Source of the DNA: Thermoproteota archaeon
GTDB taxonomy: Archaea > Korarchaeota > Korarchaeia > Korarchaeales > Korarchaeaceae
Length of the DNA stretch: 12,488 bases
NCBI GenBank assembly: GCA_003661265.1
Contig: QMVU01000007.1
Location: 1-12,488 of the forward strand
Direction: 5' to 3'
In this document: positions 5,174 through 10,751 of the stretch, piece after piece
Layout: each line of letters opens with the position of its first letter
Position numbering within the stretch: the first letter of the stretch is position 1
Notes under the pieces: generated by a model
What the model was told of the DNA's origin: nothing
Database searches by the model: none
Seen by the model: the letters and a program-made list of their open reading frames with translations, nothing else
Position numbers and translations under genes: made by a program

Positions 5174-5420
5174 AATCCAATAACTTATGCATCCCTGTTT
5201 CCAAAAGCCATGTTAGTAATGTTTCCAACGTGGCCTCCTCCACTACTTCGTAGGACGGAGCACATGATCTTGCTCCATAAACGTATTCTTCTAAACTTCC
5301 CCATATTTCCCTCTTTAAACTATCAGCGAAGCTATATTCAACAATATCTATTATCTTTTGCCTTATCTCTTCTGCGAACATCGCCATCTTTCTCCCTCCT
5401 TCCCGACCACGGTCAAGGCC
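5148..5420. repeat. 14-bp inverted repeat around the 71-residue gene
   Basis: GGCCTTGACCGTGG at 5148-5161 is the exact reverse complement of CCACGGTCAAGGCC at 5407-5420. On the leftward mRNA the first copy is in the terminator hairpin after the stop codon and the second lies directly upstream of the ribosome site, so the 5' leader and 3' end could pair. Confidence 0.75.
5172..5387 (-). CDS. Small acidic-helical protein, second gene of the leftward module
   Basis: This protein has 71 residues from ATG 5387. AAGGAGG on the minus strand (5401-5395) is 7 bases before it, which rules out the upstream in-frame ATG at 5480. The N-terminal half is helical (FAEEIRQKIIDIVEYSFADS), the rest mostly helical with LETLLTWLLE near the end. 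There are no helix-turn-helix signature, Cys pairs or membrane segment. Size and place, opposite a large rightward operon, would suit a small regulator or an antitoxin-like or anti-repressor protein, but that is position only. Its 5' leader and 3' untranslated region share a perfect 14-base complement, so translation may be controlled by RNA structure. Confidence 0.7.
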   Translation of the reverse strand: MAMFAEEIRQKIIDIVEYSFADSLKREIWGSLEEYVYGARSCAPSYEVVEEATLETLLTWLLETGMHKLLD

Positions 5421-5507
5421 CCCAAGGGGAAGGCCTTTGCCCTTCGTTTTTTCGGGAAGGCTTGTATCACCGGAGGACAATTGTAACTTCAGCCTCTTTA
5501 AACTTTC

Positions 5508-5669
5508 TCAGGCTTTTCCTTTTTTTTGGCCTGGTAAATAAACTGTCTGTTTCCATCGGATATTTTGGCCAAGAGCTTCACCAGGTATCACAATCTTGTG
5601 ATAATTCTTTGTATTACTAACACTCGCTTTGACCTTGTATTCTATCTTTCCATTTTTTCCATTTGCCAT
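5508..5669 (-). CDS. Very small protein, first gene of the leftward module
   Basis: This protein has 53 residues (ATG 5669-5667, TGA 5510-5508). AAAGGGAGGG precedes the start at good spacing. The sequence is basic and beta-rich: MANGKNGKIEYKVKAS, then NYHKIVIPGEALGQNI, then RWKQTVYLPGQKK. The segment KIVIPGEALGQNIRWKQTVYL faintly recalls the IP-x-E-x2-x-LG turn of AbrB/SpoVT swapped-hairpin DNA-binding domains (usual core about 45 residues), which would fit a regulator beside a repeat-dense control region. I treat this as a weak resemblance only. A run of eight A before the last codons could cause slippage. It is followed after 120 bases by the 71-residue gene. Confidence 0.65.
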   Translation of the reverse strand: MANGKNGKIEYKVKASVSNTKNYHKIVIPGEALGQNIRWKQTVYLPGQKKGKA

Positions 5670-5679
5670 GTTTCCCTCC

Positions 5680-5703
5680 CTTTGGCGAAGGCCTTCCCCA
5701 AAG
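5680..5703. repeat. 24-bp near-perfect palindrome at the start of the leftward gene
   Basis: CTTTGG-C-GAAGGCCTTC-C-CCAAAG has a single non-matching pair (5686/5697) and a central GGCC. Its left end overlaps the ribosome site region (CCCTCCCTTT on the plus strand, 5674-5683) of the 53-residue gene. It could be a DNA operator for a dimer or a leader hairpin that hides the ribosome site. Confidence 0.6.
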
Positions 5704-5735
5704 CCTTCCCCTTGGAGACCTTGACCTTATTCAAT

Positions 5736-6046
5736 TGTCAAAGAGCAAGCTTACACCATCTTGTTACACCATCTTCCCTTAATAGTCAACCCGTCAATTT
5801 TCCTTGACAAGGTGTCACGGTTTGGTAGGGGAAGGGGATAAAAAACTTGATAGCGCAACGCAAAATACAGGAAAAGCCTGATAGCGCAACGCATTTTGAC
5901 ATTTTGTCTAAAATCCTGAACGCAAAATAGAGCTTGACAGGTGAGCAAAAAAATTGATGCTCAGTTTTTGTGACGAAGTCAAATTTGTTGTGAAAATTTC
6001 CTCATTTTTTGTGATTTTGGTACTGCTTTGTCAATTATTTTTGGGC
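5736..6046. other. Repeat-dense control region, possible replication origin or operator array
   Basis: There is no gene here; instead there are several repeat sets. TTACACCATCTT is tandem at 5751-5762 and 5764-5775. TGATAGCGCAACGCA is repeated exactly at 5848-5862 and 5879-5893, 31 bases apart (about three helical turns), with a partial third copy AACGCAAAAT at 5919-5928. TTGTGA occurs at 5968, 5988 and 6009, about two turns apart. CCTTG-A-CAAGG is at 5802-5812, and TGAGCA/TGCTCA form a 6-bp stem at 5942-5963. TTGACA or TGTCAA boxes occur at 5736, 5804, 5896, 5934 and 6029. Phased direct repeats in AT-rich DNA are typical of iteron origins and of multi-operator switches; I cannot choose between them. 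Confidence 0.6.
5848..5893 (+). repeat. Phased 15-bp direct repeats TGATAGCGCAACGCA
   Basis: These are two exact copies at 5848-5862 and 5879-5893 with a 31-base period, placing both on the same face of the helix. Two copies with a 16-base gap are too few to call a CRISPR. Confidence 0.85.
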
Positions 6047-6088
6047 TTGACTTTTGCGCTTGGGCTATGGTAAAATTGTGGCGCAAAA
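6047..6088 (+). promoter_or_regulatory. Main rightward promoter with flanking inverted GCGCAAAA sites
   Basis: TTGACT (6047-6052), an 18-base spacer and TAAAAT (6071-6076) are preceded by TG at 6068-6069 (extended -10). Transcription should begin near 6083. TTTTGCGC (6052-6059) overlaps the end of the -35 and its complement GCGCAAAA (6081-6088) overlaps the start point. This is the arrangement of a paired operator that would block or loop the promoter. The same core resembles the ACGCAAAA end of the upstream 15-bp repeats, so one protein may bind all of them. Confidence 0.65.
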
Positions 6089-6089
6089 T

Positions 6090-6144
6090 CGCCCGCCCAC
6101 GGGGGCGTCACCAACCGTGGGGGCGACCTCAGAGATGGGTCGCC
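6090..6144 (+). promoter_or_regulatory. GC-rich leader with two mutually exclusive hairpins
   Basis: CGCC-CG-CCCACGG (6090-6102) can pair with CCGTGGGGGCG (6115-6125). Alternatively GGCGACC (6122-6128) pairs with GGTCGCC (6138-6144), ending four bases before AGGAGG (6148-6153). Bases 6122-6125 are used in both, so only one hairpin can form. The leader is far more GC-rich than its surroundings. It resembles a translational or attenuation switch, but without a U-tract; no ligand consensus is recognised. Confidence 0.5.
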
Positions 6145-6157
6145 AAGAGGAGGAAAA

Positions 6158-6499
6158 ATGAAGCTTGTAAATCTCACTCCCCACCCCATCACTTTCCCCG
6201 AAGCCGACGTTACCATCCCCCCATCAGGGATGGTAGCTAGGGTAGAAGAAACCGTCTCTTCCTCCTCTTCCTTTGACGACCTTTCGATCCCTATCGCTAC
6301 CATCGTAACAGGGAAAGTCGTCAATCTTCCTGACCCGCAACCGGGAGTAGGTTATATCGTAAGCCGCCCGGTCGCCCTTGCAGTTATTGGGCGGCCAGAT
6401 GTTTTTGTCCCAGATGATTTCATTCGGGACGAGAACGGGCGTATTATCGGCGCCCGAAGGTTGGCACGCTTCGTAAAAGAAAAGGAGGCAGAGCGATGA
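6158..6499 (+). CDS. Phage/plasmid small protein of the 'NLTPHPI' type
   Basis: This protein has 113 residues. The opening MKLVNLTPHPITF, then VTIPPSGMVARV, GVGYIVSRPVA and GRPDVFVPDDFIRDENGRII match a family I recall as common in phages, prophages and plasmids of Firmicutes and Actinobacteria; its function has not been established. The predicted fold is mostly beta. AGGAGG (6148-6153) is close to the ATG. It is the first gene after the main rightward promoter and structured leader, so it is likely expressed early and strongly. Codon use is more GC-rich at its start than in downstream genes. Confidence 0.8.
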   Translation: MKLVNLTPHPITFPEADVTIPPSGMVARVEETVSSSSSFDDLSIPIATIVTGKVVNLPDPQPGVGYIVSRPVALAVIGRPDVFVPDDFIRDENGRIIGARRLARFVKEKEAER

Positions 6500-6644
6500 C
6501 GAAGGTACAATTTCGCCCCGCCAAGTTAAGGAGATTGATGAAAAATATCCTGATCGGGATGGTAGGGACTTGAGCGGTGAAGGGAAGGACTTCAGCCACA
6601 GGGCAACTTGGTGGCTTCCAAAAAATAACAGAAAGGAGGTGTAA
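6496..6644 (+). pseudogene. Small gene apparently broken by a frameshift
   Basis: AAAGGAGG (6481-6488) is 7 bases before an ATG at 6496 that overlaps the previous stop (ATGA). The frame from this ATG gives only 25 codons (MTKVQFRPAKLRRLMKNILI, then a stop at 6573). A different frame with no start codon is open across the same bases to TAA 6642-6644. It reads like real protein: QVKEIDEKYPDRDGRDL, then GEGKDFSHRATWWLPKNNRK, ending right at the next ribosome site. The simplest reading is one gene of about 49 residues with a single-base shift, perhaps at CCCC (6516-6519). This may be a natural mutation, a programmed shift or a sequence error. Confidence 0.5.
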
Positions 6645-6646
6645 AA

Positions 6647-6940
6647 ATGTCAAGGAAAGCAATGAATGCAAAGGAAAGAAAAAAAGTGAATAGCCTTTTG
6701 TATGAAGTAACAAGGGGATGGTTTAGGCATATTCCCCTTGACAGCATTTTCTGGGCATTAGAGCAACATGGGCTTAAACCTGTCCAAGAGGATGGTACTC
6801 CTTGGGCAGGCTTTTTATGTGGAGCTGAAGGGAAAACAGACATTGCGCTCCAAAAAGATGAGAAGATCATCCAAGAAGCCCTTCATCTTCGTTGGTACCG
6901 ACATGGTATGTACTATGAAATAACGGCTTATGTAAATTGA
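6647..6940 (+). CDS. Hypothetical small protein
   Basis: This protein has 97 residues. The basic N terminus (MSRKAMNAKERKKVN) is followed by helix LLYEVTRGWFRHIPLDSIFW, and a beta-rich second half (PWAGFLCGAEGKTDIALQ, then LRWYRHGMYYEITAYVN). It starts in the standard cassette AAAGGAGGTGTAAAAATG. The Trp/Tyr-rich C-terminal strand pair resembles small phage proteins, but I cannot name the family. It is part of the rightward operon; the gap to the next gene is 18 bases. Confidence 0.75.
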   Translation: MSRKAMNAKERKKVNSLLYEVTRGWFRHIPLDSIFWALEQHGLKPVQEDGTPWAGFLCGAEGKTDIALQKDEKIIQEALHLRWYRHGMYYEITAYVN

Positions 6941-6958
6941 AAGAAAGGAGGTGTAAAA

Positions 6959-7330
6959 ATGACAAAAAGAGAAATACAAAGATGGGCAAAGGAGATCATT
7001 GAAGACGGAATTGAAAAAATCAATAACGGTAGGGGAGAAATTTACGAAAACGAAGACGGTGAAAAAATAGTGTCCGTCTTTTTAGGAACTGTCTTCCAGA
7101 TCTTCCCGTCCGGAAAATACTATACTCCTTGGGCTCGTTCTAATCTCGAACCGTGTCCTCAATGTAGAGGAAAAGGTTGTAATTTCTGTGGAAATCTGGG
7201 ATCTCGCGAAGCTTTTGAGGATCAGCTTTTCTATGAGGAATTGGAAAGACAGGCTGAAAAATACAATGCATGGATCACAAACGGTGAAGGAGATCCCTGC
7301 GATATTTTCTTAGAGAAATACACAAAATAA
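6959..7330 (+). CDS. Phage/plasmid protein with DnaJ-like CxxCxGxGCxxCG zinc motif
   Basis: This protein has 123 residues. Residues about 30-60 (GEKIVSVFLGTVFQIFPSGK, then YYTPWARSN) and the C-terminal EGDPCDIFLEK match a family I have seen often among phage and plasmid proteins of anaerobic Firmicutes; its function is not known. Between them lies CPQC-RGKG-CNFCG (Cys66, Cys69, Cys74, Cys77), the four-Cys repeat of the DnaJ zinc centre, enough for one zinc ion. The start is in the AAAGGAGGTGTAAAAATG cassette. Likely cytoplasmic; the zinc knuckle suggests protein or nucleic-acid contact. Confidence 0.8.
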   Translation: MTKREIQRWAKEIIEDGIEKINNGRGEIYENEDGEKIVSVFLGTVFQIFPSGKYYTPWARSNLEPCPQCRGKGCNFCGNLGSREAFEDQLFYEELERQAEKYNAWITNGEGDPCDIFLEKYTK

Positions 7331-7350
7331 AGAAGAAAGGAGGTGTAAAA

Positions 7351-7749
7351 ATGGAGAAAAAGAAAGTTATTCAAAACAAGGACGAAAGAATTAAAGATCT
7401 GAAAAAGCTCTGGAGTCTCTTTCTTGAAGATCCCGATGCATACGACGAAGAATTGGGAAGTATCTTCGAATATGGGCTATGTTTTGATTATGTTCCAGCC
7501 GGAACATTCCAGGATCAGAAAAGCGGTTATTTTCGGTATCAGTTATCGTGGGGTGGCCCAGGCGACGAATTTCGCTTCTATTGTGATTCTGCTTTCAGCC
7601 CTTACAAAATTACTTATGCTTACTTAGATTGGTTTGACGGAATGGAGATTGAATTAGAGGGGAAGGATTTTGATCTTCTGAAGGAAATCTTTGAAAACTT
7701 TTTCGTAGAAAGTGGCACCGCTGCACAGGTTCTCCAAGAATCTCTTTAA
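7351..7749 (+). CDS. Phage/plasmid hypothetical of the 'YFRYQLSWGGPGDEFRF' type
   Basis: This protein has 132 residues. A charged helical start (residues 1-25) is followed by YGLCFDYVPAGTFQDQ, YFRYQLSWGGPGDEFRFY, KITYAYLDWFDGMEIEL and a helical C terminus. This pattern is recognisable from hypothetical proteins on plasmids and phages of several bacterial groups. It has no catalytic motif and no assigned role. It follows the zinc protein after 20 bases with the same AAAGGAGGTGTAAAAATG start, and the two families could be functionally linked, though that is inference. Confidence 0.8.
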   Translation: MEKKKVIQNKDERIKDLKKLWSLFLEDPDAYDEELGSIFEYGLCFDYVPAGTFQDQKSGYFRYQLSWGGPGDEFRFYCDSAFSPYKITYAYLDWFDGMEIELEGKDFDLLKEIFENFFVESGTAAQVLQESL

Positions 7750-7768
7750 AAAAGAAGGGAGATAGATC

Positions 7769-7957
7769 ATGAACACAAAAAAAGCTAAAACAAAAAACAG
7801 AAAAACGAAAAGAGCAAGAATGTGGGCTTTTCTGGACATGCTTGAAGGAAAAATAAGACCCGAAGACTATGAAAAGCAAGTGAAGGGATATATAAAAGTA
7901 GACAGGGAGTTCAAAAAACAATTCGGATTTTCAATATTAGCAGGAAAGGAGGTGTAA
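7769..7957 (+). CDS. Small basic protein
   Basis: Sixty-two residues with a strongly basic N terminus (MNTKKAKTKNRKTKRARMW) and a mixed helical rest. AGAAGGGAGAT precedes the ATG. The start region could bind nucleic acid, but that is inferred from charge alone. Its stop lies in the ribosome site of the next gene (GGAGGTGTAATTATG), so the two are closely coupled. Family not recognised. Confidence 0.7.
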   Translation: MNTKKAKTKNRKTKRARMWAFLDMLEGKIRPEDYEKQVKGYIKVDREFKKQFGFSILAGKEV

Positions 7958-7959
7958 TT

Positions 7960-8217
7960 ATGGGAATGAGCTGTACAGCAGAACAAGGAAAGGCATTAGA
8001 TCTTATCCGGCAACTGCATGACAAGAACGGGCTAATAAACGGAAAGTATTTCATAGAAGGGCCACGACCAAAAGATTATATGGGAACGATGTGTCTGCCT
8101 GTATACGAGATGAAAGGAGAAAACCTGTGGCAAAAGATAGGCTACGTTAGGATCAAACCCAATGGGAAAATCAGCTTCCCCCGTATTCTCAAAAACCAAA
8201 TAAGAAAGGAGGTATAA
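7960..8217 (+). CDS. Hypothetical small protein
   Basis: Eighty-five residues. N-terminal helix (AEQGKALDLIRQLHDKNGLI), then a beta-rich second half containing GKYFIEGPRPKDYMGTMCLP and KIGYVRIKPNGKISFPRI. Start in AAAGGAGGTGTAATTATG. The sequence ends with IRKEV, whose codons double as the next gene's ribosome site. No metal motif, membrane segment or known family. Confidence 0.7.
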   Translation: MGMSCTAEQGKALDLIRQLHDKNGLINGKYFIEGPRPKDYMGTMCLPVYEMKGENLWQKIGYVRIKPNGKISFPRILKNQIRKEV

Positions 8218-8219
8218 CG

Positions 8220-8900
8220 ATGCAGAAAGTCAAATGCTATTACTGTGGGGAAGAGTTAACCTACAAAAAGCTATCCAAACCTTGTCCGTATTGCGGATAT
8301 GATGAGTGTTGGGTTAACAGCAACGGGGAGTGCGTCTGTCTTGAACCCATAGATGACATAGAAATGTGGATCAATATCAATTACAAAGGAGATGAGATTT
8401 GCAGAGCATGTGCTGAAATTTTCCCTCACTATGCTAGTCACCTTACTCTTCTTAATCCCGATCTTGAAAACGGAATATGGAAAGCCCAATTTGATGAAGG
8501 GCTCCTTGCAACCCCACTTTCTGCTGCCGGAGAACAAGAACTGTTTGGAGATTTGGACGGTGAAATACAGAATGCAATTGCTCAAATAGTAGGGGGTACG
8601 AAGTGGGTAAAAACTGATCCTTGGCGAGGATATACACAAACACCAGAGAAAGCTGATGGATGGATCATGGTAGTTGATGGCTGGCACTCCAGTTTAGAAA
8701 GCTCTCCCTTCAGTGACAGCGTCCAAGCTCTTACCAAAAAGAATCTTGACTTCCCTCTTATACTTGTTATCTCAAAAACATCTAACGTATGCGCTATCGG
8801 CGTAAGCCTTTATTACCGAAAGAGAGACAAGGAAATACTGCTAAGGATGGTTGATCTAAGTACAGGAGGAGTAGGAGGGATTTACAAAGTCAACGACTAA
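8220..8900 (+). CDS. Zinc-ribbon protein with a larger uncharacterised domain
   Basis: This is the longest gene of the window (226 residues). The N terminus is a zinc ribbon: C6-YY-C9 and C22-PY-C25. Cys30, Cys38 and Cys40 follow, then a second pair C61-RA-C64. Residues about 85-226 carry no Cys pair and look alpha/beta with GTKWVKTDPWRGYTQTPEKA, VDGWHSSLESSPFSDSVQAL, and LVISKTSNVCAIGVSLYYRK near the end. The ribbon probably mediates binding; the second domain is unknown to me. AAAGGAGGTATAACG precedes the ATG. Candidate for a real functional protein of the operon given its length. Confidence 0.75.
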   Translation: MQKVKCYYCGEELTYKKLSKPCPYCGYDECWVNSNGECVCLEPIDDIEMWININYKGDEICRACAEIFPHYASHLTLLNPDLENGIWKAQFDEGLLATPLSAAGEQELFGDLDGEIQNAIAQIVGGTKWVKTDPWRGYTQTPEKADGWIMVVDGWHSSLESSPFSDSVQALTKKNLDFPLILVISKTSNVCAIGVSLYYRKRDKEILLRMVDLSTGGVGGIYKVND

Positions 8901-8916
8901 GAAAGGAGGTGTGGTA

Positions 8917-9255
8917 ATGATTGTATTATGTATAAAGCACGATGGAGAATGTCCACAATGTGGTACCACTTTACACCCTTCGCAACTAAATTGTCCTACA
9001 TGTGGAGCTGATCTTCAATGGCATCAGGGAAACCCTTTCCTCTGTACTGAATGCGCCAAAGAGAAAACTAAGAAAATTATACCAAAGGATCATCTTCTAC
9101 ATCAGCTAAACAACAGTCTAAACTCAATCTTCAAAGCTTTCACTCTTTGTGACCAGAACCGTTTCGGAGAATGCGCTGAGGAGATTTCAGAAACAATAAA
9201 CAAACTCTGTGATGTACTGGAAATAATAGAAAACAATGAAATAATAGAACAATAA
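8917..9255 (+). CDS. Multi-CxxC zinc protein with a helical tail
   Basis: This protein has 112 residues from ATG 8917. A GTG at 8911 is in frame, but AGGAGG (8904-8909) is 7 bases before the ATG and only 1 before the GTG. Ligand pairs are C12-PQ-C15, C26-PT-C29 and C43-TE-C46, plus Cys5, so one ribbon and a half. The remainder (LLHQLNNSLNSIFKAFTLCD and on) is a helical, probably dimerising tail. It follows the larger zinc-ribbon gene after 16 bases. Function unknown. Confidence 0.75.
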   Translation: MIVLCIKHDGECPQCGTTLHPSQLNCPTCGADLQWHQGNPFLCTECAKEKTKKIIPKDHLLHQLNNSLNSIFKAFTLCDQNRFGECAEEISETINKLCDVLEIIENNEIIEQ

Positions 9256-9276
9256 ACCAAGAGGGAGGTGATAGAG

Positions 9277-9606
9277 ATGAAAACGTTAAAAGGACGTCCA
9301 ATTGGCCTGAACGCAAGAATGTCCGAAGATCAGATGCTCCGACAGCTGGAGCGCAACAAACAAACCTGGCAACGCGAAGGTTTTTCTCAGGAGGAGATTA
9401 TTAGCGCAATTATGGCAAAAGCACGTCCCCTCATTAACGGTTATTACTGGGCCCGGTATCCTGATGCTCAAGAGCGTTGCCGAAGAGCTCTTGAACGATT
9501 TCTGAAAACATATGGATTGAACATTGAGTTTAAACAAAAACGGAAAACTGTACCACCAAAGCGCCCCGAAAAACCTTTCAATTTATTAGAGCAATTCAAA
9601 ATTTGA
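9277..9606 (+). CDS. Basic small protein
   Basis: This protein has 109 residues from ATG 9277. The in-frame GTG at 9268 lies within the ribosome site GAGGGAGGTG and is rejected. Helical and basic: MSEDQMLRQLERNKQTWQRE, then QEEIISAIMAKARPLINGYY, ERCRRALERFLKTYGL, and a Lys/Arg/Pro-rich end (KQKRKTVPPKRPEKPFNLLE). Charge pattern suits nucleic-acid binding, but I see no known domain. Confidence 0.7.
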   Translation: MKTLKGRPIGLNARMSEDQMLRQLERNKQTWQREGFSQEEIISAIMAKARPLINGYYWARYPDAQERCRRALERFLKTYGLNIEFKQKRKTVPPKRPEKPFNLLEQFKI

Positions 9607-9618
9607 AAGGAGGCACAA

Positions 9619-9864
9619 ATGAGCAGAAAGGAAAGAATAAAACAAGAGCTTGAAAAACTTGACAAAGCAATTCAAGAAATCTCCAGCGCGTGGCCATACA
9701 AAAGAACTGAACTGGTTCCTGGTCATGGCTATTGGCTTTCAAAACTATCTCAGATCCTCCTTGATCTGGTACCAGAAAATCAGGTTCCTTTAATAACAAT
9801 CAATTATGCAAAGTTAGCTCGAAAGACTTGGGAAGATACACAAGAAAATGTTACCGAGAAATAA
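9619..9864 (+). CDS. Hypothetical small helical protein
   Basis: This protein has 81 residues. N-terminal coiled-coil-like helix (RKERIKQELEKLDKAIQEIS), then VPGHGYWLSKLSQILLDLVP and a helical, acidic end. AAAGGAGG is 7 bases before the ATG. No metal site or membrane segment. Family not recognised. Confidence 0.7.
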   Translation: MSRKERIKQELEKLDKAIQEISSAWPYKRTELVPGHGYWLSKLSQILLDLVPENQVPLITINYAKLARKTWEDTQENVTEK

Positions 9865-9884
9865 AATATCCAAGGAGGTGAAAA

Positions 9885-10076
9885 ATGAGCTGGATACAAT
9901 TATTAGAAGAGGCTGATCTTCAAGCTAACTTTTTGGAAGAGTTACTAGAAGAAGAGAATCAAAATCTTTCAGAATATGAAGGTTGCAAAAAAGAAGAATT
10001 TTTCTTTACTCCGGAAGAAGAGGAATGGCTTGAAAGGAGGAAAAATGAGCTGGCACAACGTCACATTCATCATTAA
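9885..10076 (+). CDS. Small acidic protein
   Basis: Sixty-three residues, rich in Glu (LLEEADLQANFLEELLEEEN), and EEFFFTPEEEEWLERRKNEL near the end. CAAGGAGGTG is placed well. Its acidity and small size would suit a DNA-mimic or inhibitor, though this is speculation. The last 32 bases overlap the small membrane gene at 10045, and the Glu/Arg-rich end codons contain that gene's ribosome site. Confidence 0.65.
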   Translation: MSWIQLLEEADLQANFLEELLEEENQNLSEYEGCKKEEFFFTPEEEEWLERRKNELAQRHIHH

Positions 10077-10137
10077 GATATTGATAGGAATACTGCTTAT
10101 CGGTTGGTACTTAAAACGCAAAGAGAGTGAAAGATGA
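10045..10137 (+). CDS. Single-pass membrane microprotein
   Basis: Thirty residues: MSWHNVTFIIKILIGILLIG, then WYLKRKESER. AAAGGAGG (10033-10040) is 4 bases before the ATG. Residues 7-22 form one hydrophobic helix with a basic cytoplasmic end, so it should sit in the membrane with its C terminus inside. The stop overlaps the ligase start (ATGA), implying coupled translation; the gene may serve partly to deliver ribosomes to the ligase, whose own ribosome site is weak. Coding potential is supported by the strong ribosome site and the amphipathic boundary. Confidence 0.6.
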   Translation: MSWHNVTFIIKILIGILLIGWYLKRKESER

Positions 10138-10751
10138 AAACCTGGATTGACAAATCCTATTGGCTCCCCGTCCAGAAATACAGAGGCAAGGAACACCATG
10201 TAGAGTTCCCCTGTTATGTTTCTCTCAAGCTGGACGGGGAGCTGACCTACCTTATTGTCAAAAACGGGCGTGCCGTAACTGTAAACAAGCCGAAATACGG
10301 TCGCTGGAGAACTGATTATCCGGTAACTCAGGTCGCTGCTTCTCTTCTGCCTGATGGGATCTATTTAGGAGAACTGTACTGGAATTTAGGCAAAACGAAA
10401 GAAGACTTCTATTCTCTCTTAAGCCATAAGTACGATGATCGCTTAAAACTTGCAATTTTTGGAGTTCTCTCTTACAAAGGAAAAGAGAATCTGACGACCG
10501 AGGATACGCTGGACATTCTTCACGACCTTCAGAAGATGTTACGATTCCCATCCCTCCACGTTGTTCGTCTTTGGGTACCTCGGGGTAAAGAGGAACTGTT
10601 AAAAATTGCTCAAGAAATTTTAGCCCAGGGTTGGGAGGGTCTTGTAATCCGAAATCCCGGAGCGATTTGGCAGGAGGGAAACAGCGTGAACTGGATCAAG
10701 GTCAAGAAAAAAGAAAGGGAATTAATGGGAAGCTATGGATGGACTTTTTAA
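10134..10751 (+). CDS. Minimal ATP-dependent polynucleotide ligase (nucleotidyltransferase domain only)
   Basis: This protein has 205 residues. Nucleotidyltransferase motifs are in order: motif I K32-L-D-G35 (nucleophilic Lys that takes AMP from ATP), motif III YLGELYW (77-83), IIIa KLAIFGVLSY (105-114), motif IV EGLVIRNP (168-175) and motif V NWIKVKKK (186-193). It lacks the C-terminal OB domain that most DNA ligases have, so it is shorter than T4/T7-type enzymes. It should seal nicks in DNA or RNA; the closest comparison is the small phage and bacterial ligase class. ATGA overlap with the membrane gene. It is the only nameable enzyme in the large operon. Its last codons are duplicated downstream at 11102. 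Confidence 0.85.
   Translation: MKTWIDKSYWLPVQKYRGKEHHVEFPCYVSLKLDGELTYLIVKNGRAVTVNKPKYGRWRTDYPVTQVAASLLPDGIYLGELYWNLGKTKEDFYSLLSHKYDDRLKLAIFGVLSYKGKENLTTEDTLDILHDLQKMLRFPSLHVVRLWVPRGKEELLKIAQEILAQGWEGLVIRNPGAIWQEGNSVNWIKVKKKERELMGSYGWTF

Larger units (their letters stand above)
5411..5726. repeat. 24-base complementary segments flanking the 53-residue gene
   Basis: The segment 5411-5434 and the segment 5703-5726 are inverted copies (22 of 24 match). In the leftward RNA both differences become G-U wobble pairs, so a continuous 24-bp RNA duplex can form around the 53-residue gene; in plus-strand RNA they would be A-C mismatches. The inner copy overlaps the 14-base segment that can pair with 5148-5161, so the two duplexes exclude each other. 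Confidence 0.65.

Noticed and set aside
5210..5620. Plus-strand open frame of 136 codons opposite the leftward module
   Set aside because: No ribosome site, and both leftward genes beneath it have good ones; the plus frame is a shadow.
5848..5893. Exact direct repeats considered as CRISPR
   Set aside because: Only two copies of 15 bases with a 16-base gap; no array and no cas genes.
5751..5948. Leftward open frame of 65 codons across the repeat region
   Set aside because: No ribosome site, overlaps the direct repeats, and the composition is not protein-like.
5942..5970. TGAGCA/TGCTCA stem followed by GTTTTTG as a terminator
   Set aside because: Only a 6-bp stem with a 10-base AT-rich loop and a short T-run; too weak to call.
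6031..6324. Leftward open frame opposite the promoter, leader and first gene
   Set aside because: It is the shadow of the NLTPHPI-family gene and has no ribosome site.
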